From CAXPZW01 sp964221845 (GTDB lineage Bacteria; Bacteroidota; Bacteroidia; Flavobacteriales_D; Sanyastnellaceae): a stretch of 64,000 bases of DNA. Shown one piece after another: positions 7,942 through 15,924 of the stretch (positions are counted from its first letter, which is position 1; every line of letters begins with the position of its first letter). The translations under genes and the position numbers were made by a program. The notes below the pieces were generated by a model, which saw only the letters and a program-made list of their open reading frames with translations, did not search any database and was not told the DNA's origin. The stretch is from positions 165,601 to 229,600 of the forward strand of contig CAXPZW010000032.1 of the NCBI GenBank assembly GCA_964221845.1, in the 5' to 3' direction.

Positions 7942-10439
7942 GGGTATTGTTTTAAGTGGTCCAGCATGCGCTGGTATTCAATGTTCAAGGGTTTAAGCCA
8001 ATCGCCGACAGCGGATACCAGCGCTGAGGCTTGGTCCCGTGCATCTTGCGTTTGGAGTTTGGCCGCCTGTTCGACAGCAATGGCCTGGTTGTGCAAAGCG
8101 GTCAAGCCCACTATGGCCAAGGTAGGTTTGATTTTATGGACTTCGCGTTGCAGCTGTTCCATATCGTCCAACGCTCCTGACACACCAGCAAGCAATTCAG
8201 GTGCAGCATTCAGAAACTCGCCAAATATGGTGGCCGCGTAGTCCAAGTCACCGCCATAAAATTCATCGAGGTAGGCGCTGTCCAAATCGGGATGGTAGGC
8301 CCATTTAGAGGAGCTGGTCGCAAGAGGGATCGTCTGTTCTCCAGAACTGAATCCGTGCAGCACTTCTAGCAATTCCACGGGGGTGTAGGGCTTGGTGAGG
8401 TAGGCTTGCATACCCACTTCCTTGGCCGCCGCCACATCTTCTTCAAACGCCTGGGCACTCAAGGCCACAATGGGTGTGTGCTGGTTGGGGTTGTCCGGTT
8501 CTGAACGGATGACCTTGCAGGCCTGGTAACCGTCCATGGTGGGCATTTGGATGTCCATCAAAATAACATCATACACCCCACCGCGCGAAGCATCCACGGC
8601 CTCTTGACCGTCCCGAGTGAATCGGAATTCGGTCTCCCAACGCACCAAGAGTTTCTCCAGGTAGGCGATGTTCATGGGGTTGTCTTCGGCCACCAGGATG
8701 CGCATGCCTCCCAAATTCACCGAATCAGGGTCAAACTCTTGTACAGCAGCGGCCTGTTCGGAAGGCTCCAACGGCAATTCCACCACAAAGCAACTGCCCT
8801 GTCCTTGGGTGCTGGTCACCTGGATGTCACCGCCCATGAGGGCCACCAACTCATCGATGATGGCCAGTCCCAAGCCTGAGCCACCGTACTTGTGGGCGAT
8901 GTCCGAAGTGGCCTGGCGGAAGCGGTCGAAAATGTGCTCCAATTGGGCCGGGCTCATGCCGATGCCGGTGTCTTCCACCTCCAGACGGAGCCACAAGCGT
9001 TCGTCGCGTGGGGTAGCTTGTTTGAGGCGCAGCGTGATGCTGCCTAAGTGGGTAAACTTGGCCGCATTCCCCAGCAGGTTCATGCAGACTTGGTTGATGG
9101 CCAACTCGTCGGCCACCGCGCGTTTGGGCAGGTTGGCGTCGAATTCCATGCGCACCTCCACTGGTGTGCCGGTCATGCGGAATTCAAAGGTTTTTTGCAG
9201 CGAAATGGCGAGCTCTCGCAGATTAAAGTCCCGCGGGTTGAGTTCCACTTTACCAGCTTGGATCTTGGACAGGTCGAGCACCGAGTTGATCAACCCTTTG
9301 AGCAAGTTGGCCGAGTGTAGCACGCTGGTTACCAACTCGTATTGCTCGTCATCAAGGGTGCTTTCGCGCAGCATGTGGGCCATGCCGATTACCGCATTCA
9401 TGGGAGTGCGGATCTCGTGGCTCATGCGGGCGAGGAATTCTTTTTCGGCCTCTTTGGCGTGCTCGGCTTCGTCTCGGGCGCGGGCGAGTTCGGTTTCGGT
9501 GTGCTTGCGTTCGGTGATGTCGTAGTGGATGCCGATAGAACCGAGGACCTGCCCCAACTCTCCGTAAAACGGTGCTCCCGAGATCAGCAACCATTTGCGT
9601 GACCCATCTTTGCACATCACTTCCACCTCGTACACCGACTGCTGACCCTCCAGACGCTTGGCGCTCTCACTGGCCATAAGTTCGCCGTACTCCTCGGGCA
9701 GGAACAAGCCAACGGCATTCTTGCCCACGAGCTCACTGGCTTCGTAACCCACCATGTTGCAAAAGTGTTGGTAGGCGCGCAGGATGACCCCATCGTTGTT
9801 GACTTCCAAGAGGCCCAGCTCCATGTTCTCGATGATGCCGCGGTACTTCTCCTCGCTGCGCTTGAGCTTATCTTCCACCACGCGGCGGTCGGTGATGTCG
9901 CGGGCGATGCAAGTCACCTCCAGCAGCTCTCCATTCTCGTACACGTAACGAGCGGTTACCCCGAGCCAATGCAGCTTCCCGCGGTGGTCCACCGCCGGGA
10001 ATTCCAGGTAAGAACTGTCTTTGCCGAGGCTGATCTCGTAGGTGATGAACGAAGAGACCTCCTCGGTGTGGGTGGGCAACACCAAGGTCTCGTAGTGCAT
10101 GGTAGAGAGTTGTTCTTCGGCGAGCCCCAGCATTTTGAGTCCGGGTTCGTTCATGAACTTGAAGTACCCGCCGGCGTCCATGGAGAAGATCACGTCGTTC
10201 ACATTCTCCACGATGGCGCGGTAGTTTCGTTGAGACTCTTCGAGGGCCTGGGCGCGGCGTTCGATCTCCCCTTCCAGCCCGGCGTTGATGCGCACGAGCT
10301 CTTGGTTGGCCTGGTAAAGCTCCTTTGCTTTGGCCTCCAAAATGCGCTCAGCTTCTTTGCGGGCGGTGCGCTCGCGGTGCAGTCGACGTAGCAACTGCTC
10401 CATGTTGGGTTGGTTTGGTGTAGAATCGGATGTACTCAT
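7938..10439 (-). CDS. Hybrid sensor histidine kinase (PAS-PAS-HisKA-HATPase-REC-HPt)
   Basis: About 833 residues from ATG 10439 (MSTSDSTPNQ); the open frame continues upstream, but TAACTTCG at 10445-10452 (minus) looks like a promoter -7 element and favours this start. Order: coiled coil (~15-85), two PAS domains (~90-205, ~210-325), HisKA with SHEIRTPMN, HATPase_c with NLLGNAAKF, DTGIGM and GGSGLGLAI boxes, receiver domain (ILVAEDNPMN, LMDIQMP, LTKPY) and a C-terminal HPt-like bundle with HKIKPT. No membrane segment is evident, so it should sense a cytoplasmic signal. The layout predicts a His-Asp-His-Asp phosphorelay ending on the coupled LytTR regulator. Confidence 0.92.
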   Translation of the reverse strand: MSTSDSTPNQPNMEQLLRRLHRERTARKEAERILEAKAKELYQANQELVRINAGLEGEIERRAQALEESQRNYRAIVENVNDVIFSMDAGGYFKFMNEPGLKMLGLAEEQLSTMHYETLVLPTHTEEVSSFITYEISLGKDSSYLEFPAVDHRGKLHWLGVTARYVYENGELLEVTCIARDITDRRVVEDKLKRSEEKYRGIIENMELGLLEVNNDGVILRAYQHFCNMVGYEASELVGKNAVGLFLPEEYGELMASESAKRLEGQQSVYEVEVMCKDGSRKWLLISGAPFYGELGQVLGSIGIHYDITERKHTETELARARDEAEHAKEAEKEFLARMSHEIRTPMNAVIGMAHMLRESTLDDEQYELVTSVLHSANLLKGLINSVLDLSKIQAGKVELNPRDFNLRELAISLQKTFEFRMTGTPVEVRMEFDANLPKRAVADELAINQVCMNLLGNAAKFTHLGSITLRLKQATPRDERLWLRLEVEDTGIGMSPAQLEHIFDRFRQATSDIAHKYGGSGLGLAIIDELVALMGGDIQVTSTQGQGSCFVVELPLEPSEQAAAVQEFDPDSVNLGGMRILVAEDNPMNIAYLEKLLVRWETEFRFTRDGQEAVDASRGGVYDVILMDIQMPTMDGYQACKVIRSEPDNPNQHTPIVALSAQAFEEDVAAAKEVGMQAYLTKPYTPVELLEVLHGFSSGEQTIPLATSSSKWAYHPDLDSAYLDEFYGGDLDYAATIFGEFLNAAPELLAGVSGALDDMEQLQREVHKIKPTLAIVGLTALHNQAIAVEQAAKLQTQDARDQASALVSAVGDWLKPLNIEYQRMLDHLKQYP

Positions 10440-10567
10440 TGCCACGAAGTTACGCGTTTCGATGGCCAGTGGTGTCAGAATATCAACGAGCGGTGTGTCA
10501 GAAAGGCGGTGTACAAGTTTTCGAAAAAGCGCCACCATTCGCCTCAGCGCCACGTTAGTTTTACACC

Positions 10568-11896
10568 ATGCAACGCGCGTTGTTTTTCATACTCCCATTG
10601 CTGGCCTGCCTGCAGCTCAGCGCGCAGAGTCCGACCGAAGCGGCCCTGGCTAACCGTTTGGACGCCGGAGCCGACCAATGGCTCATGCAAGCCTTTGCCG
10701 CACAACGCGCCGACCTCATCTCCCAAGATGCGTGCGCCTTCCGCTACGAAGGTACCACAACCCTTTCGGACCGCTCGTGCGAAAGCTGGGTCAAGACCAA
10801 AGCCCTATGCGACTTGCTCTTCCCGCTGATCAAGGCCAAGACCTCGGCCCGTGAAATGGACGGGAATTACGCCTTCCTCGCCCTGTTGGCCAGCGGCTTG
10901 GACATGCACGCCACCGAAACACCAGGACGCGCCGGTATATGGCAACTCACCTACCCTGTGGCAGTCAAGTACGGCCTGACCATCAACGACGTGTTGGACG
11001 AGCGCTTGGCCCCAGACCGCGCCACCGATGCCGCCCTGGATTACCTGCAATCCTTGGAAGAACGCTTTCCAAGCAAACCCGACCGCGTACGACTGGCCTT
11101 TTTGACCTCAGTGCCATACGTGGAACGCTTTGGGGACGAATTGCCCCAAGAAGACCGCGAACTGCTGGCCCAACTCGACGCGCTGCAAACGTGGTACCGT
11201 GGGTGTCCGCGCAAAGGGTTTTTGTTGGATGTGATCGCCATTCTAAACGCGCATGAAAACGTGGGCTTTGAACAGGCCGTGTCCTTCCAAACCTTGCACG
11301 AAGCCTTAGAGGTCCCACTGTCCACTTTGGAAGGGGCCAACCCTGCGTTTGTGGGGGCACGCGTACCTGGCCGCTACCGAGACATGCCGTTCATCCTGCC
11401 CACCGAAGCCGTCCAACGCATGGAAGCCCTCGGCGACAGCCTCTACTCGTGGGAAGCCCGCAAACAAGCCGAAGAAGCCCGCCTCAAAGCCGAAGCCGCC
11501 AAGAAGCGACAACCTCCTGCAGGCTCTGCAGTGACCTACACGGTGCGCAGCGGTGATGTTCTGGGCAAGATTGCCGAACGCCACGGGGTACGCGTGAGTG
11601 AAATCAAGGCGTGGAACAACCTGCGCTCAGACCGCATCAACGTGGGGCAAAAATTGGTGCTTTACCCCGGAGGCAAGACCGCCCAAGCCCCCAAGCCCAA
11701 GCCTCAAACCCCGGCGCCCAAACCGGCCCAAAACACAGCCACCGAATCCACCTATACGGTGAAATCCGGTGACAGCTTGTGGCTCATAGCGCGCCAATTT
11801 CCAGGGGTCAGCGCTGAAGACATCCAGCGCCACAACGGCATCACCACCGACCTCAAACCGGGTCAGGTGCTGCGCATCCCCAAGGCAGGGGGCTAG
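10568..11896 (+). CDS. LysM protein with degenerate MltD-like transglycosylase domain
   Basis: 442 residues. Signal peptide 1-19 (LQLSA|Q), a lytic-transglycosylase-like domain (~80-230), a charged helical linker (KQAEEARLKAEAAKK), and two LysM peptidoglycan-binding repeats (TYTVRSGDVLGKIAERHG; TYTVKSGDSLWLIARQF). The domain keeps the MltD landmarks GIWQLTYPVAVKYGL and VLDERLAPDRATDAALDYL, but the catalytic Glu of the VESA/ESGF motif is Ala (LLASGLD), and the AYN motif is replaced (AFLTSVP). It is therefore probably a non-catalytic wall-binding protein. Its stop overlaps the convergent oligopeptidase gene by 4 bp. Confidence 0.85.
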   Translation: MQRALFFILPLLACLQLSAQSPTEAALANRLDAGADQWLMQAFAAQRADLISQDACAFRYEGTTTLSDRSCESWVKTKALCDLLFPLIKAKTSAREMDGNYAFLALLASGLDMHATETPGRAGIWQLTYPVAVKYGLTINDVLDERLAPDRATDAALDYLQSLEERFPSKPDRVRLAFLTSVPYVERFGDELPQEDRELLAQLDALQTWYRGCPRKGFLLDVIAILNAHENVGFEQAVSFQTLHEALEVPLSTLEGANPAFVGARVPGRYRDMPFILPTEAVQRMEALGDSLYSWEARKQAEEARLKAEAAKKRQPPAGSAVTYTVRSGDVLGKIAERHGVRVSEIKAWNNLRSDRINVGQKLVLYPGGKTAQAPKPKPQTPAPKPAQNTATESTYTVKSGDSLWLIARQFPGVSAEDIQRHNGITTDLKPGQVLRIPKAGG

Positions 11897-14049
11897 TTGA
11901 CCGTGACGCCCATGTTGGCGAACATGAACGCCCACATGTCTGAAATCTCTTCGATCACTTTTGAGGTAGGCTTACCTGCTCCGTGTCCCGCATCCTTTTC
12001 AATGCGAATGAGCACCGGCACCTCGCCGTTGTGGTACTCCTGCAAGCGTGCTGCAAATTTGAAGCTGTGCGCAGGCACCACGCGGTCGTCGTGATCGGCG
12101 GTGGTCACCATGGTTGCAGGGTAATCCGTACCTGGAGTGATGTTGTGGTAGGGCGAGTAGGCGTACAGGTAGTCAAATTCGGTTTTGCTTGAATCGGCGC
12201 AACCGTACTCGGGAATCCAGCCGTGGCCCACGGTAAACTCATGGTACTTGAGCATGTCCATCACGCCCACCGCTGGGAAGGCCACTTGGAACAATTCGGG
12301 ACGTTGTGTCATGCAAGCGCCCACCAGGAGTCCGCCGTTGGAACCGCCACGGATGGCAAGGTGATCGCTGTCGGTGATACCCGCTTCGATCAGACCTTCT
12401 GCACAAGCAATGAAATCGTCAAACACGTTTTGCTTGCGGTCGAGCATGCCGGCTTGGTGCCATTCCTCGCCGTACTCCCCGCCACCGCGCAGGTTGGCCA
12501 ATGCGTATACACCGCCTTGTTCCAGCAGCAGCAGGTTGGACACCGAGAAGCTCGGCGACAGGCTCACGTTGAACCCGCCGTAGCCGTAGAGCAGTGTGGG
12601 GCGCTTGCCGTCCATTTCCAGGCCGCGTTTGTGCACCAGGAACACAGGTACTTGGGTGCCGTCCTTGCTGGTGTAGAAGACCTGACGGCTCTCGAACTCA
12701 GACGGATCAAACGCCATTTCCGGCGCGTAGAACAGGTTGGACTCGCCGGTTTGCATGTTCAGCTCGTACACCGAGTTGGGGTAGGTAAACGACGAGAACG
12801 AGTAGTACACGAACTGGTCGTCCTTGTTGCCGCCGAAACCGCCAGCCGAACCGGTGCCGTCAGGCATTTCCAGTTGGGCCACGCCCGAACCGTCTTCGTT
12901 CATCATGTACACCGCGTTGCAGGCATTCTCGAGGTAGGTGGCAATGAGTTTGCCGCCCGCTTGGCTCACGCCTTCGAGCAGGTGCTCGCGCTCAGGAATC
13001 ACATCGGTCCACGCCGATGGTGCAGGGTTGCTGGCGCTGGCCTTGACCATGCGGTACTTGGGAGCATCAACATCGGTCACTACCAGGAACGTATCGCCGC
13101 CGTCAACGGCGCCAACCACCGTAGTTTTGTTGGCAAAGCCGGACTGCAGGGTGTTCCAAGGCCCATCCAGGTTGTCGGTGCGCTTGAAGTGGGTTTCAAA
13201 GCCATCGGTACCGGTGGACTTGTAGAGCACGATGTAGCGCTCGTCCTCGGTCACGCTGGCCCAGTGGTAGTGGTTCGGGTTGGCGTCGTCGCGGTAGACG
13301 AGTTTGTCTTCGCTTTGCGGGGTGCCGAGTTGGTGGTAGTACACCATGTGGTACTCGTTGGAGGCCGACAGCTCAGCGCCGGCTTCGGGCTCGGGGTAGC
13401 GGCTGTAGAAGAAGCCATCCTTGTACCACGAGGCGCCACCAAACTTGGTGAACTTGATCAGGTCGCCGGTGGGGGTGTTGGTGGCAATGTCGATCACCTC
13501 CAACTCGGTCCAATCTGAACCGGCTTCGGAACGGGAAATCACCATGTATTTGTCGTCCTTGCTGGCGCCCGAGAGGTTGATGCTGGTGGTGCCGTCCTCG
13601 CTGAGGGTGTTGGGGTCGATGAAGACTTGGTCCTCGCCGTCCAGCCCCTTGCGGTAGTAGATCACGCTTTGGTTCTGCAGGCCGGAGTTCTTGTACAGGA
13701 AGTAGTATTCGCCCACTTTGTAGGGCTGGCCAACCTTCTCATAGTTGAGCATTTGCTCGTAGCGCTTGGCCAGGGTCTCGCGTCCGGGCAGGTTGTGGAG
13801 GTAGCCAAAGGTGACCTCGTTTTGGGCGTCGACCCAAGCGGCGGTTTCGGCGCTTTGGTCGTCTTCCAGCCAGGCGTAGGGGTCAGCGACTTGGGTGCCG
13901 TGGTAATCCCGAGCGGCATCGGTCTTGGCTGTGGTGGGGTATTGCATGGGAATTGCAGGAGTTGCGGAACCCGCGTTTTGGGTGGCGTCGGGGCTGCCGC
14001 AAGAAGCAAGCAATGCACCGATACACAGGGTGGGTAGCAATCGATTCAT
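11893..14049 (-). CDS. Prolyl oligopeptidase family serine peptidase (S9A), lipoprotein
   Basis: 718 residues with a lipoprotein signal (IGALLASCGS), so it is probably anchored in the periplasm or outer membrane. A seven-bladed propeller (~70-430) caps an alpha/beta-hydrolase domain. The catalytic triad is visible: Ser in IRGGSNGGLLVGA, Asp in TTADHDDRVVPAHS, His in KDAGHGAGKP. DPYAWLEDDQS near the N-terminus is typical of prolyl oligopeptidases, which cut short peptides after proline. Single-gene unit, convergent with the LysM gene. Confidence 0.95.
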   Translation of the reverse strand: MNRLLPTLCIGALLASCGSPDATQNAGSATPAIPMQYPTTAKTDAARDYHGTQVADPYAWLEDDQSAETAAWVDAQNEVTFGYLHNLPGRETLAKRYEQMLNYEKVGQPYKVGEYYFLYKNSGLQNQSVIYYRKGLDGEDQVFIDPNTLSEDGTTSINLSGASKDDKYMVISRSEAGSDWTELEVIDIATNTPTGDLIKFTKFGGASWYKDGFFYSRYPEPEAGAELSASNEYHMVYYHQLGTPQSEDKLVYRDDANPNHYHWASVTEDERYIVLYKSTGTDGFETHFKRTDNLDGPWNTLQSGFANKTTVVGAVDGGDTFLVVTDVDAPKYRMVKASASNPAPSAWTDVIPEREHLLEGVSQAGGKLIATYLENACNAVYMMNEDGSGVAQLEMPDGTGSAGGFGGNKDDQFVYYSFSSFTYPNSVYELNMQTGESNLFYAPEMAFDPSEFESRQVFYTSKDGTQVPVFLVHKRGLEMDGKRPTLLYGYGGFNVSLSPSFSVSNLLLLEQGGVYALANLRGGGEYGEEWHQAGMLDRKQNVFDDFIACAEGLIEAGITDSDHLAIRGGSNGGLLVGACMTQRPELFQVAFPAVGVMDMLKYHEFTVGHGWIPEYGCADSSKTEFDYLYAYSPYHNITPGTDYPATMVTTADHDDRVVPAHSFKFAARLQEYHNGEVPVLIRIEKDAGHGAGKPTSKVIEEISDMWAFMFANMGVTVN

Positions 14050-14052
14050 GGT

Positions 14053-14523
14053 TCAAAGGTTCGCCCGCAAATTACGCCTTCCCTTGGGGCGACTCCACTT
14101 AATTAAAGCAAACGGATGTGGCGCACCGAACTCTGAAGCGTGGTTGCGCTTGTGTTGCTGCAAGGCAAGCTCTACAGCCGATTGCAACGCCAGCGGATCG
14201 ATGGGCTTGGTGAGGTAGGCGTGCGGCAAGGTGCGGCGGGCTTCCTCGCAGGTTTCGCGGTCGGCGAAGGAGGTAAGGAAGAGCACGGGCACATCGGACA
14301 GCTCGCGAAGTTTGTGGGCGAGGTCTACTCCACTGGCCTCTCCTTTGAGGTGGATGTCAAGCATGACCAGGTCTGGACGGGTGCGGGCAAAGGCCACCAT
14401 GGCGTCCAATACGTTGTCTGCCGAGGCGGTGACTTCGTACCCCAATTCCTCCAGCAAAATGGCCAGGTGGGTCATTTCAACTGCGTCGTCTTCGACCACG
14501 AGAATGCGGACGTCTTCGGGCAA
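14053..14523 (-). CDS. Single-domain response regulator (receiver protein)
   Basis: A CheY-like receiver domain: acidic pocket VVEDDAVEM, phospho-acceptor in LVMLDIHLKG, Thr/Lys switch residues in LFLTSF and YLTKPID, then a basic tail (KWSRPKGRRNLRANL) without a known output domain. The frame is open back to an ATG at 14637 that would overlap the divergent clpS start. The extra N-terminus does not look like a receiver, and a promoter-like TATCTTCG sits at 14553-14560 (minus), so I prefer the TTG at 14523, giving 156 residues. The start is uncertain; the domain call is not. Confidence 0.75.
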   Translation of the reverse strand: MPEDVRILVVEDDAVEMTHLAILLEELGYEVTASADNVLDAMVAFARTRPDLVMLDIHLKGEASGVDLAHKLRELSDVPVLFLTSFADRETCEEARRTLPHAYLTKPIDPLALQSAVELALQQHKRNHASEFGAPHPFALIKWSRPKGRRNLRANL

Positions 14524-14597
14524 GTTATGGGCATCGGGACTGGCCAAGGCAGCGAAGATACGGCAGCGCGCCCGGGCTTGGTTTGCGGGAATCGCCG

Positions 14598-14605
14598 TAT
14601 CTTTG
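14598..14605 (+). promoter_or_regulatory. Promoter -7 element of clpS
   Basis: TATCTTTG matches the Bacteroidota -7 consensus TAnnTTTG and lies 25 bp before the clpS ATG. A TTTG about 15 bp upstream could be part of the -33 region. Confidence 0.6.
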
Positions 14606-14630
14606 GGAGGACTAATGCAACCAAACTGCC

Positions 14631-14912
14631 ATGGCATTTGAGCACGACATAGAAGAAGAAGTCCTGGTCCTCACCAAGGAGCAGGAAGAGGAGTCCCGAA
14701 AAATTGTGCTGTTCAACGACGAAGTAAACACCTTCGACTGGGTGATCGATTCACTGGTTGAAGTGTGCCGTCACGAGCCCGTTCAAGCCGAACAATGCAC
14801 CCTGATTGTCCACTTCAAAGGCAAGTGTGACGTGAAGGAGGGCGACTGGGAAACCCTGGAGCCCATGTGCACCGCGCTGCTGGACCGCGGCCTTACCGCA
14901 GAAATTCAATAA
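14631..14912 (+). CDS. clpS: ATP-dependent Clp protease adaptor ClpS
   Basis: 93 residues, normal for ClpS, which binds the ClpA/ClpC N-domain and delivers N-degron substrates. The signature IVLFNDEVNTFDWVIDSL is the ClpS core (usually LxNDDxxTMxFV). The remainder, ending LLDRGLTAEIQ, matches the family, with a lower-similarity loop CDVKEGDWETLEPMC. An acidic Glu-rich N-terminal tail (EHDIEEEVLVLTKEQEEE) precedes it. The M48 gene starts 16 bp downstream, so they may be co-transcribed. Confidence 0.92.
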   Translation: MAFEHDIEEEVLVLTKEQEEESRKIVLFNDEVNTFDWVIDSLVEVCRHEPVQAEQCTLIVHFKGKCDVKEGDWETLEPMCTALLDRGLTAEIQ

Positions 14913-14928
14913 CCGTTTTAGCGCACTT

Positions 14929-15729
14929 ATGCGACACACCAAACTGCTGGCTCTCCTCCTGCTGGGTGTATTCCTGTATGCCTGTTCCAAAGTGCCCATC
15001 ACCGGGCGCAAACAACTCAACCTGCTGCCTGAGCTCGACATGATCAACATGAGCCTCACGCAGTACGACGCCTTCTTGGCCGAAGCCAATGTGCTTCCCC
15101 CCTCTGACCCGCGTACCGCCATGGTCCAAAAGGTGGGCAACACCATCAAAGACGCTGTGGTGGAATACTGCAACGAACATCACCTGGGCAAACGCATCGA
15201 GAATTTCGTGTGGGAGTTCAACGTGGTGGACGATCCTACGGTAAACGCCTGGTGTATGCCTGGCGGTAAAGTGGTCTTCTACACCGGTATCCTGGATGTG
15301 ACCCAAGATGAGAAAGGCTTGGCAGTGGTCATGGGCCACGAAATTGCCCACGCGGTGGCACGTCATGGGAACGAGCGCATGAGCCAGCAACTGCTGATTC
15401 AAGCAGGTGGCGCAACGCTAAGTGCCCTCTCTCAAGAAAACCCGTCTACAGCCAACGACCTGTTTTTGATGAGCTACGGCTTGGGTTCGCAATTGGGCTC
15501 GTTGGCCTTCTCGCGCAACCACGAGACCGAGTCTGATAAAATGGGCTTGGTGTTCATGGCCATGGCCGGATACAACCCGGAAGAGGCTCCGCTGTTTTGG
15601 GAGCGTATGGCCGCTCAAGGAGGTGCACAACCGCCGGAATTCCTGAGCACCCACCCCAACCACGACACCCGCATTGCCGACCTCAACGCTTACATGGATG
15701 AAGCGCTGAAGTACTACGAAGGCAACTAA
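14929..15729 (+). CDS. M48 family metalloprotease, lipoprotein (LoiP/BepA-like)
   Basis: 266 residues. Lipobox FLYAC directs lipidation. After the KVPITGRKQLNLLPE motif typical of periplasmic M48 proteases, the zinc-binding HEIAHAVARH (HExxH) sits near residue 137, and the third ligand is in NHETESDKMGL. Such proteases act in outer-membrane protein quality control. It ends before the trp promoter; no strong terminator is seen except the palindrome at 15759-15777. Confidence 0.92.
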   Translation: MRHTKLLALLLLGVFLYACSKVPITGRKQLNLLPELDMINMSLTQYDAFLAEANVLPPSDPRTAMVQKVGNTIKDAVVEYCNEHHLGKRIENFVWEFNVVDDPTVNAWCMPGGKVVFYTGILDVTQDEKGLAVVMGHEIAHAVARHGNERMSQQLLIQAGGATLSALSQENPSTANDLFLMSYGLGSQLGSLAFSRNHETESDKMGLVFMAMAGYNPEEAPLFWERMAAQGGAQPPEFLSTHPNHDTRIADLNAYMDEALKYYEGN

Positions 15730-15758
15730 TCGCATCCCTCTGACGTATTCTTGACACG

Positions 15759-15777
15759 GCAGGATTTGGTTTCCTGC
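15759..15777. promoter_or_regulatory. Palindrome GCAGGA-N7-TCCTGC on the trp -33 region
   Basis: Perfect 6-bp inverted arms flank TTTGGTT, which contains the TTTG (15765-15768) expected at -33, 19 bp before the -7 element. It could be a repressor operator, or a weak terminator of the upstream gene (there is no T-run). Confidence 0.4.
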
Positions 15778-15787
15778 ATCAGAACGC

Positions 15788-15795
15788 TATGTTTG
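15788..15795 (+). promoter_or_regulatory. trp operon promoter, -7 element
   Basis: TATGTTTG matches TAnnTTTG exactly, with TTTG at 15765-15768 as the -33 element (19-bp spacer). Transcription would begin at about 15800, at or just before the leader-peptide ATG at 15801, giving a near-leaderless trpL. Confidence 0.7.
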
Positions 15796-15800
15796 TTTTA

Positions 15801-15854
15801 ATGAAACGATTTAATCATACTTGGTGGTGGCACTCACATTCCCGCGAATGCTGA
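15801..15854 (+). CDS. trpL: trp operon leader peptide
   Basis: A 17-codon ORF, MKRFNHTWWWHSHSREC then TGA, with three consecutive TGG codons at 15822-15830. It lies between a consensus promoter and an intrinsic terminator directly ahead of trpE. This is the classical arrangement of an attenuation leader: low charged tRNA-Trp stalls the ribosome on the TGG codons. Too short for ordinary gene prediction. The stop overlaps the first hairpin of the leader RNA. Confidence 0.85.
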   Translation: MKRFNHTWWWHSHSREC

Positions 15855-15914
15855 GATGGACTCCTTGTATGTAAACGATACTGCACGGCCCACCTTCTCG
15901 GTGGGCCGTTTTTG
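15833..15914 (+). promoter_or_regulatory. trp attenuator with alternative RNA structures
   Basis: Hairpin A pairs CTCACATTC (15833-15841) with GAATG/TGAG (15846-15855, one bulged C). The terminator hairpin is 15885-15909. Segment CTGAGATGG (15851-15859) can instead pair with CC-A...TTCTCGG (15890-15901, three bases bulged), which would block the terminator stem. A ribosome stalled on the TGG codons would cover the 5' arm of hairpin A and free that segment. The pairing scheme is my inference from complementarity; energies were not calculated. Confidence 0.7.
15885..15914 (+). terminator. Intrinsic terminator upstream of trpE (attenuator)
   Basis: Ten-base-pair stem ACGGCCCACC / GGTGGGCCGT with a TTCTC loop, followed by TTTTG. 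It lies 11 bp before the trpE ATG, so it can only act as a conditional terminator of the operon. Confidence 0.85.
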
Positions 15915-15924
15915 TTTAACGACC

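Noticed and set aside
14524..14637. N-terminal extension of the receiver protein to ATG 14637
   Set aside because: Not receiver-like, overlaps the clpS start on the other strand, and a promoter-like element lies inside it.
15856..15924. In-frame extension of trpE to an ATG at 15856
   Set aside because: It would translate through the terminator hairpin and lacks similarity to TrpE; the segment belongs to the attenuator.
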